From Antitrichia curtipendula (lineage: Eukaryota > Streptophyta > Bryopsida > Hypnales > Leucodontaceae): DNA of 64,000 nucleotides. The notes under the pieces are model-generated. The model searched no databases and was not told the origin of the DNA. It worked only from the letters and a program-made list of their open reading frames with translations. The stretch spans positions 24,386,981 to 24,450,980 of the forward strand of contig OX579640.1 of assembly GCA_951230915.1 (NCBI GenBank). Direction: 5' to 3'. Both the position numbers and the translations under genes were made by a program. Below are positions 47,762 to 59,977 of this stretch, piece after piece (position 1 is the stretch's first letter; every line of letters starts with the position of its first letter).

Positions 47762-48298
47762 GCCTGGCGCCTAGCTCGTCTTCTTCCTGATCGGTCACTC
47801 AGGGGGAAAGAGACAGCGCATGCATTCCGTCAGACAAGAGAGAGACGGACTTATAAACGTGTGACGCCACCGTACCTTTCATAGTCAGATCCTTCGCCGT
47901 ACTTTTCTGCCTCAAGCTTTAACGTGTTCACACCTCTGTATCAGCCCTTGTACCAGAAGGTACAGTCCAAAAGCCATTGCTCTCCAAACTGCCTACATGG
48001 CAGAAAAATGCTTACATGGCAACGGACTCTGAACCATAGTTTGGGTCGGCCAGAAATGGAGACCCAAACTATGATCAAGAGCCCATCAAATTTTTTTCAT
48101 AAAAAAATCAGAAACTTTCTCTCTTCTCTAAGTCCTTCCTTTCCCCTTTCCCCTTTCTCCTTTCTTCTTTGATGATGAAAGCATGTGCTGTGATTGTTTT
48201 TTCAAGGCCATTTTTGACTCTTTACTCATTTTTTTCTTAACTTTTGCTTGTAGGAATTGATACGTAAGTGATGCTTTGCAGAAATTTCAGAAATTAGA
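47762..48298. other. Unassigned sequence before the assembly gap
   Basis: No supported gene. A short inverted pair, ACCATAGTTTGGGTC and GACCCAAACTATGAT, lies at 48032-48075. Confidence 0.5.
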
Positions 48299-48498
48299 NN
48301 NNNNNNNNNNNNNNNNNNNNNNNNNNNNNNNNNNNNNNNNNNNNNNNNNNNNNNNNNNNNNNNNNNNNNNNNNNNNNNNNNNNNNNNNNNNNNNNNNNNN
48401 NNNNNNNNNNNNNNNNNNNNNNNNNNNNNNNNNNNNNNNNNNNNNNNNNNNNNNNNNNNNNNNNNNNNNNNNNNNNNNNNNNNNNNNNNNNNNNNNNN
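48299..48498. other. Assembly gap, 200 N
   Basis: Exactly 200 undetermined bases, probably a placeholder of unknown true length. Confidence 0.99.
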
Positions 48499-48749
48499 TT
48501 TCCATCATATCCTTCGAAATAGTTGAACCTAATTTAATCTATTCATAAAAAATATCTTATCAATTGAAATTAATCCCTAAAGTTTGTAGTATTTTGAAGC
48601 TAAAACTACTTCAAAATATTTGTAATTAAAGCATGGCTGAAATCTTCATCTTTATTTGTATATTAACAAGGCTTGTGGGCCCTACAAAATCACCTACAAA
48701 ATTACATATTGAAGAAAGTCGGATCTATTATAAAGATTAAATTTTCTCA

Positions 48750-49091
48750 CTAGTAGCCCATATCTCTAATACATTGAAAATAACTATATACAATAGGTGC
48801 AACAATGTAAACTATCTTTAGACTATTTGTAAAGAATGAATAATGTCTTAATCTTTTGAGGCAAGGTGGAATCTTTACAACATCTTCTTGTAGGTTGTTA
48901 GAGGTTGAAGTATTGATTGTCTCTAGTGTGGATTTGGTAGTAGAATCCTTCATTTCTTGAATTAAAATTTGTACATGTTCAAAGGATAGATGCTTCCAAT
49001 CATCATCATGTAAGTTGAATGTTACTTTGACTATTGGTAAGCTTGAAATGATGATAGTTTGGCAAAAAGTATTGGCCTTGACATCTTTCAT
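48750..49091 (-). CDS. Hypothetical ORF, 113 codons
   Basis: The longest frame near the gap, with a mixed hydrophilic composition (VKVTFNLHDDDWKHLSFEH) that looks more protein-like than its AT-rich background. No family, signal or membrane segment is recognised. It may be a decayed transposon exon. 49092-49714 holds AT-rich simple sequence only. Confidence 0.25.
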   Translation of the reverse strand: MKDVKANTFCQTIIISSLPIVKVTFNLHDDDWKHLSFEHVQILIQEMKDSTTKSTLETINTSTSNNLQEDVVKIPPCLKRLRHYSFFTNSLKIVYIVAPIVYSYFQCIRDMGY

Positions 49092-49714
49092 GCTTGTGTC
49101 TTGGTTAACGTGTCAAACTTTAGTCCCCGAGGTCATCATCACTTTAAATAATAATTAAATAATTAATAATTAATAATTAATATTATATTAGAAAAAAACA
49201 TGAATACATTGTAAAATGTAAATGTCCCATGACAATGCCCTTAAAATTTATTATTTTTATTTTTAAATTGAATTTTTTATTTTTTTATTTTTTTATTTCT
49301 ATTATTATTATTTTTCTATTTTTTAACTTTTTGTTTCTACATACAATATATACACGTATAAATACACACATACATGCATACATATGCAACTTTTTGGATA
49401 AATTTTAGATAGTAAACAATGAATTCATCCATCAAACACTTTGGGTCCTCAACATCCTTCAAGGATTGAGGAACATTCCACACGTATCTCCAATCAAATA
49501 TTTTTAAGAAAAAAGATACCTAACATGTAGTTATAAGCCCTAATTGCTTCCTATTAGAATGCAAATGGAGCTAGTGGATTTAAATGGTCCCACTTAAATC
49601 CCTAAATCATAATGTAAAAGTGTTTTAAATTTAAAGGATGCAAAGATGCAAGGATCACATTGAAAAAGGGAGCAAGGATTGCAATAGAACTCAAGGCTAC
49701 TCTGGGTTTGTCTA

Positions 49715-49991
49715 AGGTAGTTTGCTCTAAAAACACCTATGCTCTAAAAGCAATCATGATACAAAGGTACGTTTTGTTTTCTTCGCTCGTACATTCCAGG
49801 ATGTGGTCGCTTTTAGTGACCATTGCACTTCAACTTCAAAAATTCATAACTAATTCCATAAAGGTCCAAAAAGTATAAAACGACTTGGGTTAGATGTCAA
49901 TTCCATTTTTCTTCCTACAAAAGTTTATTAAAATTTATTTTTAGGAGTTTAGCTTCCCCCAAAAGGTAGACCATTTAAGAGGAGACTACCT
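49715..49991. mobile_element. D family MITE, short copy D3a, 277 bp
   Basis: Ends AGGTAGTTTGCTCTAAAA and GAGGAGACTACCT with TA on both sides (49713 and 49992). The centre is shorter than in the 410-bp copies. Confidence 0.7.
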
Positions 49992-50131
49992 TACCATATT
50001 TGAAGAGTCACATGAAAAATGCCCAAATAAAATTTCCACATTAGATTTTGAAAGGTCAACATCACCTTCCAAATCCAATCCCAGATCCACCCTGCATAAT
50101 ACACGTAGACATCCTCTTCAAACTTCACTTA

Positions 50132-50541
50132 AGATAGTGTGCTGTAAAAGCGACCCTCTCCTTCAAACCGACCCTATAATTAGTTGTAGAATGGATTGCA
50201 GGTGATCTTTGAATGGACCATTTTAGCTATTGAATGCATCAAGGAAAAATTGTTTTTCTATTGCAAGAGCCAATCATTGACCTTGATTTCCTCAAATCAC
50301 TTTAGAAGTTGCAAGGGGACAGATTTTGGGAGACCTAGGGTCACAAATAGGTACCTACAACAGAAATCTTTGAAAATTCATAACTAATTCAAAAATGCTT
50401 CAAAAAATATGAAACCACTTGTGTTACGTTCGGCATCTATTTGTCTTTCTCTGAAAAATGAGCTAAAAATATTTTTAATCATGCAAACCTATGAAAAAGG
50501 CAAATCAGCTCTTAAAAGGTCGCTTTTAGAGCCTACTACCT
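50132..50541. mobile_element. D family MITE, copy D3b, 410 bp
   Basis: Ends AGATAGTGTGCTGTAAAAGC and GCTTTTAGAGCCTACTACCT with TA flanks. It matches D5 along its length ('TTTTTCTATTGCAAGAGCCA'). Confidence 0.82.
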
Positions 50542-50586
50542 TATAAGCATTGACAAAACCAACAACAGAGTGCTACAAACAATTAA

Positions 50587-51509
50587 CCCCTAAAGGCCCG
50601 TTGTCTGTTCGGGGGACAAATGGGTTTTCGGGCAGGTACCTACGAGCTAAAATTTTCTCCTGATTTTTTGAAACTTTTTTTGGAGGTAGAAAATCTGATT
50701 AGCTTTACGGGAATATAAATTTTTTCACAATCGGTGCCTGGGAAAAAAAGTTATGCCCAAATAAGCTCAAAACAGTGTTCGAGGGACAGCAAAAAAAATT
50801 TGCAATTTTTTTTTTTTTTTTTTTCTAATTTTTTTTTCTTATAGATTATATTTTTGTCTATCTGAAAAGCTTTGATTCATTTCATTTGGATTTTTTATGA
50901 GAAAGTTATGGACAAGCTTGTTTTTCGGGCACTTAGAGCATTTTCCTGAAAAAATAACTTGTAGGATTCATTTGTGAATGTAATTTTTATAATTTTTCAA
51001 AAAAAAAAGTTCCACAAGGTTTAGTTTTTTTGCTAGAACAATCTCACCATTGGGATTAGTGCTTTTTAATCCCATATAAAAGATATTAATATTTTAGATT
51101 TTCTTTCTATCTTGTACCTACTTCTACTTAACAATTTTTTTAATAATGAAAATTAAGTTTTTTTGAATTTTCTTTTTTTTCCTAGACTCTCAACTCAATT
51201 CTCCACTATAAAGATTAAACGCTCAAAACTCTGTAGTGCAAAATATTTAAGTTAAAAATGTTCAAAGTCATAAAATCTAGTCCCACAATGTGCTGAAAAA
51301 CTTGTTTTTTTCACTTTAAACGCAGATATCTTGCAATCTGTGCGGTCAAAAATTCTGAAATTTTTTCCATACATTTTCATACTAGTTAGGTATAATATCC
51401 TACGGTTAGATGTGAAAAGAAAACAATTTTCAATTTTTTTTACTCTTTGCTATAGAAATGGCAGTTTTGAGTGTTTTTTGGCAGAAAAATGGCCTTGGTC
51501 CTTTAGGGG
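50587..51509 (+). mobile_element. piggyBac-type element C2, 923 bp
   Basis: TTAA at 50583-50586 and 51510-51513; ends CCCCTAAAGGCCCG and GGTCCTTTAGGGG. Relative of C1. It carries the core 'CTTGCAATCTGTGCGGTCAA' and 'TCCTACGGTTAG'. Confidence 0.9.
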
Positions 51510-51857
51510 TTAATTGTCTACCACATTTGAGCTCTAATGAAGGACAGTTGCTGCAGTCCCAATTTGAATGCGATCAGGCTGAAATGTTGCAAGACTTTAA
51601 AAACCACGAGGTGCAAAGAAAAAGAGGACTACTCAGATTGATGAGCCATCACCCAATTATAAGGACAAAGAATGCAAGGACAAAGCCTCTCGTAAAAACT
51701 CACAGGCCCACCCTGGAGCCACATGATAAGGGTCTGGCCCTCGCTGAAGCTCCTGACCCCCTCTTCATTGTAATACAACCACCAAAACAAGTGTGCTCCT
51801 GCAAAGAGCTCCCATACCATTCTTTACTCATTGAATCATTGCGACTCTCCTGTTTCC

Positions 51858-52046
51858 ATAACCGGTTGTTGACTTTTCAACACTAATGTGGCACTGTCCC
51901 ATTGGCAACCTGTCACCATTGCCATTACAAGTTGCAACTTATAACTGGTTGTTGACTTCTCAATGCTAACGTGGCACCTTCCCAATGGTAACGGGTTGCT
52001 AATGGGAAGGTGTCACGTTAGCATTGAAAAGTCAACAACCGGTTAT
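51858..52046. repeat. Three-part repeat with a near-perfect 51-bp hairpin
   Basis: A unit beginning ATAACCGGTTGTTGACTT occurs at 51858-51909. It recurs directly at 51941-51992 and then in inverse at 51996-52046, ending CAACAACCGGTTAT. The last two form a stem with a loop of about three bases. The stem is nearly perfect and would fold strongly in RNA. Confidence 0.85.
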
Positions 52047-52491
52047 GTATGATAACTTATTCGTCGCTAGCGCAGCTCACTAATTATCTTATACATAATT
52101 CGCAATACTACATACACAAGCCCATTCTTCTTCTAAACCCCTCAATATTATTCTCATTGTACCACCTTGAATCAAAGAATAGAAGGATGGGTATCATGGA
52201 CACCCAAGATTCAAGGCTCCATGATTGATTCCAACAATCACAAAGCTTTCGACTTGAACATAATGCACATTCCATCAAAAGAGTGTTTGATCGTTGTGAT
52301 CCAATTAAAACAAATTCCTATCCCACAACTGCAAAAGCTTTTGCGTCGCCAATAAAAATGGGAAAAAATTGTAAAACGTAATGAATCCCATGGAATCTCA
52401 TCTGGCAATGGAAAGTCAAATTGCAAAATGTACATAGCTTTCTCAAAATTGAATTTAAGAGAACTCATCCATTCAAAAGTGCCTAGTATTA

Positions 52492-53271
52492 AGGTAGTCT
52501 GCTCTAAATGTGCCCATCTTCTTCAAACCACTCCTGTAATTAGCTCTGGAATGGATTTGAGGCGGTCCTTGAACCAACCACTTTAGCCATTGAGTGCATC
52601 GAGGAAAAAGTATTATTTATTGCGAGAGCCAATCATTCTCCTTGATTTCTTCACATCTCTTTACAAGTTGGAAGTGGATAGGTTTTGGAAGACCTATAGT
52701 CACAAATAGGTGCTTAGGATATAAATCTTTGAAAATTCATAACTAATTCCAAGAAGGTCCAAAAAAAAAAAAAAAAAAAAATATGAAACCACTTGGGTTA
52801 GATGCCAATTCCACCATTCTTCCTACAAAATTTTACTGAAAATTGTTTTGAGGACTTTAGCTTCCCTGGCAATAGGCTCTTAAATGGTCGCTTTAAGTTC
52901 TCCAACAAGCTCTCTGGGACTCTCTCCTTGACTCAGACAGAGCGGCATGTCTTAAAGCCCAAAGGTCTTCTAAGCTCAATCCTCACCAAGCGCCTTCCAT
53001 TCGGCTCAATTTTGTTAACATTTGGCTTCGCTCCAACTTGTTAGCCTCGAGAAAGGGTAACATTATCAGGTGGCAAGGGTGTGGTCCTCCTAGTTGTAGT
53101 TTTTTCTAGGGTTTCCGCTCCCTCTCTTTGTTCCATTTTTCTCTTATTCTCTTCATTTGTCCAGCCTCCTGGCTTGGCTGTCATGTATTGTGGTGTTTTT
53201 TTTAATGCAGTGGGGCTCCCATTTGTTAAAAAAAAAAAAAAAAAAATGGTCGCTTTAAGAGCAGACTACCT
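52492..53271. mobile_element. D family MITE, copy D4 (interrupted by a retroposon)
   Basis: Ends AGGTAGTCTGCTCTAAAT and TTTAAGAGCAGACTACCT with TA flanks. Removing the retroposon and one target copy leaves about 418 bp, the family size. A 21-A run lies at 52760-52780. Confidence 0.82.
52898..53243 (+). mobile_element. Poly(A) retroposon with 16-bp target duplication
   Basis: The 16 bases AAATGGTCGCTTTAAG occur just before (52882-52897) and just after (53244-53259) the insert, which ends in about 16-19 A. This is the signature of L1-driven retroposition. The 346-bp body has no clear tRNA-like A or B box, so it may be a 5'-truncated LINE, a retrocopy of a transcript or an unusual SINE. The end AATGCAGTGGGGCTCCC precedes the tail. 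Confidence 0.85.
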
Positions 53272-54287
53272 TAATCTGCAGTCATCCCGCCTATCCAGTA
53301 ATAATGTGCGAGGCACCATTTGTGCTGCAGTTTTCCACTTGCCTAAACTATTTACTGCCACAGCCTGCAAGTCCAGTTATTCTCAAGTTAATGGTGGGTT
53401 CGCACTGGGTGTTACGTAATAATGCTCTGAAATATGTAATACGTGACGTTGTTGGTAAATAGTCCCATTTCACACTGGCTCATCTGACGAACCAACATTT
53501 TGGAAGACAGCTGTGTTACGTACACCCGGTGTGTTCACATATGCGCCGGTATTGTGAGCCATTCGTCGTAGGTGGCACAGAACAATTGATAAAAGGACGT
53601 GTTTTTCAGACCGCAATGTACATAGTTATCATCCGGATGTTGACGAACTGTGTTTCTGCAGTTCCTATTGAATAAATTGGGACAAAATCTGAGCGGTGAA
53701 TGTGTTCCCTGGATTTTGCAAGGCTACTGTTCATTTCCATTTTGCCAAAGTTTTTTCCTCCATGCCTGCATTGGCGTGTAGCTGGTGCATGTCCTGCCGT
53801 CCTACGCTCGCAATTTCTTAAGCGGAATCAATAGTGCAATACTACTCAGGTGCAGTCTGTTGCCCAACACAAATTTCTCACTATTTTTTCATGAAAATGA
53901 ATCAAAGACTAGAACGAACACGGAGGCTTGTGTATGCAGAATGCAAGCGGAATATACCTGAGACTCACGAAGAGATGGAAGATTGAAGGACCTGGAGCAA
54001 CAATCGTCATTATTTGAAGGTACATTTGAGTGGCTACCAATTGCCACTTTGCAGCCACGTCCACTCTCTGTGAAGAGTAAGCACTCCATAAATCCTTCAA
54101 CTCTGAAGCTGCCGCTCTTCGTATTGCTTACAAGAGATTGCCACTACAAAACAGCGCTCCTAACTGTCTCAAATCTACATTTCCTCAAGAATTCGCATTT
54201 ATGTAATTGCGACTTTTCATTCCGTTTTTAGTGATCATCGTGCACTACGTTCGGACAAAAGAGCGTTGTTATGTGCGGTGCCATGTA
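53272..54287. other. Unassigned, moderately GC-rich sequence
   Basis: About 1 kb without a supported gene. The longest frames overlap each other on opposite strands and show no family resemblance. Confidence 0.45.
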
Positions 54288-54697
54288 AGGTAGTGTGCTC
54301 TAAAAGCGCCCATCTTCTTGAAATCGCCCCTATTTTTAGGTGAAGAATGGAGATGGGGTGATCCTTAAATGGACCAGTTTAGCAATTGAATGCATGGAGG
54401 AAAAATTGTTTTTCTATTGCAAGAGCCAATCATTGTTTTTGATTTCTGTACATCTTTTTACAAGTTGCAAGTGGACAGATTTTGGAAGACCTATGGTCAC
54501 AAATAGGTGCCTATGCCCTGAATCTTTGAAAATTCATAAGTAATTCAAAAATGCTTGGAAAAATACAAAACCACTTGTGTTAGGTACCACATCTATTTTT
54601 CTTTCTCTGAAAAATGATCTAAAAATATTTTCGTCCACGAAAGCCTGTGAAAAAGGCGGAACAGCTCTTAAATGGTCGCTTTAAGAGCATACTACCT
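54288..54697. mobile_element. D family MITE, copy D5, 410 bp
   Basis: Ends AGGTAGTGTGCTCTAAAAGC and GCTTTAAGAGCATACTACCT with TA at 54286 and 54698. A good reference copy of the family. A damaged further copy is visible at about 54940-55155 (right end GAGCCACCTACCT). Confidence 0.86.
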
Positions 54698-55761
54698 TAG
54701 GTTCGGCAAAAATTTGCAACCCCTCGTCTGAACAGGCTGCCAATTAATCTTAAGTAACAGCGGTCCTAGCCTCCGCTTAACAGTCAGTGCGAATGGACCC
54801 CAAAACCTGCACTCCTAAAGCTGCGTAAAATTCCAGAGCAGTGGGGAGACAACACACACCACTGCTTCACAGCACCATTTTTTTTTAAACATACAGCCTT
54901 ACAACACCATATTTTTATTTATTGAGAAGGTCTGAAACCACTGTAAACTGTAAATTTTACTAGGAAGAAAAATGGAATTGGCATCTAATCCAAGTCGTTT
55001 TATATGTTTTGGACCTTCGTGGAATTAGTTACAAATTTTGAAAGTTAAAACGCAGTGGTTTCTAAAAGCGCCCCCTCCTTAAATGTACAATCTTGATACA
55101 TTGAAGAAAGTAAAGTGTACCTTTGTGTTAGAGGTCGCTTTTAGAGCCACCTACCTTTACACTTAAGAGACCCTTTCAAGATATTGTATATTTTCACTTT
55201 CTACACTATGTTTGAATAAGACAAAGATTACTAATACAATTTAAGCTTTCTCAAATATGATATTGTTTTCCAAGACTGTATCTAGTTGTTTGATTTTGTA
55301 ATGAATCTCTTATAGGTTTGGACACACAACTAAACTAGAAACAAGTTCATATACAAAAAAAGGGCTCCTTGTTCCACTAGGGGTACAAGATGTAGAAAGG
55401 AATTTATAGAGTACCTTTCTCGCAAGATATCCATCAAGCAAGTCGGTAAAAGTTTCCAGCACAAAAATCCTCGCTCCAGCCATCGTCGCCCATGTTTCTT
55501 GAGAGTAGAAAACTGCAAGCAGACCCTAAAATTATACACACCCATGCTAACCCTATAACTCCCAATACAAACCTTTGTTGTACGCGAATCCATAAATTCA
55601 GAGCACAAACTACCCAGATGGTCTCCAATTCAGAATCCAAATCCAAAGAAATAGATGCCACAACACAAAACACAGAAATAATATTTGTAATTAAAGCATG
55701 GCTAAAATCTTCATCTTTATCTATATTTAAATAGTTCAAAATAGTCAAATTCTTTATTTAA

Positions 55762-56646
55762 CCCATACATGTATTTGACTATGTTTTCACCAAAAACGCT
55801 CTAAAAACTGCCATTTCTAGTGTAAGATCCAAATTTTTGAAATAAATCATCTTTGGACACATGTAACCGTAGGGATATTGTAGACAATGGTTGGAAAAGA
55901 TGTGGAAAAACTTCAGAATTTTCTACCGTGTAGATTGCAAGATATTAGTGTTTGAAATGACAAAAATCTTTTTTTTGACCCTACAAAAAAACGGGCAGCT
56001 GCACTTTAGAAGGTCATATTTATATTAAAAAAACGTTCAAAACAGTGGTTACTCTTTGGACTCATTCTGCAGGTCAAGTTGGCTACATGCTTGAAAAATT
56101 TCAGATCATTTGGAGTTGTGGATGATATAGGAAAAAAATAGTAAGCAGAAAGAAGTATAAAATGATTCAAAATACCAAATTGTTAATAATTTATTTAAGG
56201 AATTGAAAAATTCCAAACCTAATGGTTGAATGTTGTGATAAACAATCTACATCATTTTAGAGTAGAGAATCCATAACTATTTACAAACTACCCACAAACT
56301 AAAACTCCCATAACTTTCATTTCATTAATCCAAATGAAATGATCCAAAGCTTTCCATGTATATATAGATCTAAAGAAGCGATTTCAAATTTTAATTTTTT
56401 TTAAAAGTGATTTTTCAAGAAGTTTTTTTTCTACACGGGTTGCCCGCCAAGCAATGAAAACAATATATTATACTATAACTTTTTAATTGTGTAGTCAAAA
56501 GATATGAAAATTGTTGGGGGCCCTAAAGCTACTCCTCGAAAATTTGTTGGGTGAAAATTTCAAAGAAAAAAAATAAAAACTCCATTTGCAGTGAGCTGCC
56601 AAAAATTGCTATGTTGCCAAAAAAACGCAGTTTGGGCATTTAGGGG
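55762..56646 (-). mobile_element. piggyBac-type element A4, 885 bp
   Basis: TTAA at 55758-55761 and 56647-56650. The right end GGGCATTTAGGGG is good and the left end CCCATACATGTATTTG is altered. Family A interior in inverse orientation ('GACTATGTTTTCACC', 'AACCGTAGGGATATTG'). Confidence 0.84.
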
Positions 56647-56650
56647 TTAA

Positions 56651-57649
56651 GTTGCTTGAATATATCTTTGTAAAATTTTAGAGCAGAATTCCCAAATGGT
56701 TGCAAGTTCATTGTGATTGAACTTTCAACATTTTTTCCTAAACCAATATTAGTGTCCGACAACTTGTGCGATTTAGCCGATATGTTGAAAAATGGGTTGA
56801 AAATACATTAAATTTCTTATAGTCAAAATATTCCTTTCTCAAAAAATTATAAAGTGGAAGGTCATGCACAACAAAAGAAAAATCTAAATTATCAATAACT
56901 TTGATAAGAAATTGTAAATTATAATTTGTAATGGTGAGAATATTTTGGTAAGCACTACATATCCTTCATTTTTTCTGAATTAAATTTTCAAGAGATTGAG
57001 TTCAAAAAGTAACTTTATATGTTTTCCTATCTTTTTTATCTTACAAAAAAAATCCTAATAAGTTGATTTCTTTATTTAGAAATGAATAGTTCAAAGATTT
57101 TTGGGTAAGTATCAATCTATACTATCAAATGAAAGTAATTAATACTTATTTTTATATATTTTAACTATCTGCTTTGACATGGAAATTAAAAAAACATCTC
57201 TTATTTTTGCAGTAATTAACAAAATGATGTAAAAGAAAACTTCATATGTAGAATATAATGATTAGGATCTATTCTAAGAATTTCATGTAAAAATTGCAAA
57301 TTATGAAGCCAATAGAGCTTGCCCAAATTTTCAAAATCCATAAAGTAACTCCTTAATTTTTAGGGATAAAATTTTAGAATTTCACGAATAAAAAAAACTT
57401 CAAGATGAGTTTTCAAGGACATTATATAAATATAAAATATATTAATTTTTAATTTCCAAAGGTATGGACTCTACAAAATGTAAAATATTGACAATTAAAG
57501 GTGTAATAATGGTAAATTATTTTAAGTAGTTTCATTCTTGGCAGGGGGGGGGGGGGGGGGGCTTTCAATATTTGTGTAATTAGAGATGCCAATTGAATTT
57601 CACAGCTACACAATATAAAAACTCCTTTACAAATAATGCATAATTGATA
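56651..57649. other. AT-rich spacer with a 19-G run
   Basis: No gene. A homopolymer of 19 G lies at 57544-57562. Confidence 0.7.
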
Positions 57650-57907
57650 CTCCTCTCTCTCCCAAAATGATTGTCCACAATTTGGTTGAGGTTTTTTTAT
57701 ATCAATTTCATTAATCATATTGTGAAAAACATAATTAAGAATGGTTTCAAAACTTTATATCACTAAAATCAATGAAAAACATAACATAAATTCATTGCAG
57801 CCTAAATAAAATTAATCACAAGGAAGTCTCTATATGATCTACTCAAACCAATTCACCTTAAAAAAACATGACATTGAAAGTGGACAATCATTTCAAACCG
57901 GAGGGAG
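57650..57907. mobile_element. Stowaway-like MITE, 258 bp
   Basis: TA flanks. Ends CTCCTCTCTCTCCCAAAATG and the inverse of CTCCCTCCGGTTTGAAATG, both followed inward by ATTGTCCAC. Its right TA is also the left TA of the D copy that follows. Confidence 0.78.
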
Positions 57908-57909
57908 TA

Positions 57910-58380
57910 AGGTAGGTGGCTCAAAAAGTGACACTTTAAGGGTTGTTGGGCCTTTTTGATGGTTTTCAGATGCTGCAAAATATTTCTACTTGTTTTTCAC
58001 TTAAAGAAAATTTGATGCATAATCTAACATAAGTGGTTTTATATTTTTTGGAGCATTTATGAATTACTTATGAATTTCCAAAGAATTCTACCGTGGTCTT
58101 GGGCCCATACTAACTACCTACAAAATGACACCTCGCAATCAATAATTAAATGTCCATTGGTGCCCCTTGAAAATGCCTACAAAATTCTAATTTTTAATAC
58201 TTTCAAACTGCAGTTTGAAAAGGGTTCCAAAACTCAAAGTTTCTAGGATGCTAGGAGTGCATCAAACTCTACTTATATTGCAAAACGGGTTTCAAATTTT
58301 TTTATTTTTAGCCATAATTCTGAACAATTTGTCCAATAGAAAGATCATTTTGGGACGGAGGGAGTACTATTTATTGCTTA
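57910..58380. mobile_element. D family MITE, partial copy D6 with a nested Stowaway
   Basis: It starts AGGTAGGTGGCTCAAAAAG like D7 and runs to about 58107, where a Stowaway-like element interrupts it. The right end was not found, so the limit is approximate. Confidence 0.6.
58110..58364. mobile_element. Stowaway-like MITE, 255 bp, in D6
   Basis: The right end is GGGACGGAGGGAG followed by TA, a canonical Stowaway end. The left end CTAACTACCTACAAAATGAC is a diverged inverse after TA. The length agrees with the 57650 copy. Confidence 0.62.
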
Positions 58381-59397
58381 AATTGGATTCAATGCAAGGG
58401 ATCTTTTTTAGAATATTTTGAAGTCAAATAATATTTGGGAGTACAAAAAAATTGTAGAAATATTGGATCCTTCAAAAAATATTATTCTAAGTATAAGAAC
58501 CAAGACAAGTTCAATCCAACTCAAGATGAGTGTTTAATTCCTCTATGTTTTCTTTGAAAACATTTTGATTAGGAACTTTAAACCATAGTCGAAGTACAAG
58601 TTAGATTCAGACCGGTAGAACTAGATTTTATTTCAAATTTAGCTTTAGAAACTTATAGAAGAAGTCCATAGCTTTCCAAAAATATACAACACTTAAGAAA
58701 ATAGACTAAAAACGAGCAAGATATAGTTGGATGAAGTTTAGGAACTAGATTGGTCAAATTTCATGGTTAATGTTTTTTAAATATTTTTGAAAAATGTGGG
58801 ATACAATTACAATCAAAACATTTAGAAATAATTCTCAAATTTTTTGCATTGGATTTAAAAGTCAAAAGTTATAGCAAAAGACAAAACTAGTTTGGCAAAA
58901 CCCTACCAAAATCATTTGATCTTTCTTGCAATCACCCTCATATTATTTGAACTAAACATACATGAAAAATGTTACTTCTGGAAGATGTAAGGATTTAATA
59001 CAAGATGACCATTCGGTTGAAATTCACCGCATTTGGTCAAAAATTGATGATAGATAAAAATTCACAAAAGATGGAACTCATTTACTTCAAATTCAAAATT
59101 AAAATGAGGCATGCATTCTAATTCCAATGCAAGTGTTTAATGTTCAAACACTTGCATTGGAATAGTAGTCAACAGCGAGCAAAACTATTAAAAACTATTG
59201 ACAAAGTCTTCAACATGTTAGGCTGATCTAATTTGAATTTAAGGTAAACTACCTCATTATATATAGAATGGGAGCAATGGGCTGAATTATTATAGTGGTG
59301 TACATTTCAAAACTTGAATGTACATTGCTATTACAACTTTGCCCACAATGGGACTTGATCCCATTTTGTCTGTAATGGGGTAGTTTATCCAATATTA
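58381..59397. other. AT-rich sequence with R-like words and an 18-bp hairpin
   Basis: 'GATGAAGTTTAGGAACTAGA' (58732) resembles the R intron-like tract. CTTGCAATCACCC near 58930 is a lone end of the 654-bp element family. A perfect 18-bp stem with a 7-base loop lies at 59121-59163. No gene. Confidence 0.5.
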
Positions 59398-59977
59398 AGA
59401 TAGGTGGCTCAAAAAGCAACACATTAAGGGTTGTTGGGCCTTTTTTATGAATTTCAAATGACCAAATATGTTGTCCCTTATTTTTCACTTGAATAAAAAT
59501 TGATGCAAAATCTAACACAAGTGGTTTCATATTTTTCAGAGCATTTATGAATTACTTGTGAATTTTCAAAGAACTCTGCCACAGGCACCTATTTGTGATC
59601 CTAGGCCTTGCAAAACTCACTCATGTGGAGTCTGAAAAAAGAAATGGCTTGACCAAAAACAAACATTGAGGCATTCAAAAAGTAACACACAAGGTTTCTA
59701 AATGCGACCCTTACTAAACTTTAACGGACCCTACATTCTTTTAACATTTTAAGAAGACAATTCGGCAATCAATTCCCATTTAGAAAAATTAAGTGGACAC
59801 ACCGTGGCTTTGAAATGGACCCTCCTTGGCTCTTATTCCATCCATTGACAACCCTTAATTATGCAACACCATGCACTAAGAGAGGTTGGCAGTCCATTTT
59901 AGAACCATTTACTCTCCATTTCAAAGCTCCTTGTAGGATTGTTTGAAGAAGAGGGTTGCATTTTGAGCCACCTACCT
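59398..59977. mobile_element. D family MITE, long copy D7, 580 bp
   Basis: Ends AGATAGGTGGCTCAAAAAG and TTTTGAGCCACCTACCT with TA flanks (59396 and 59978). The interior is longer than in other copies. It has 'CACAAGTGGTTTCATATTTT' in common with D1. Confidence 0.8.
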
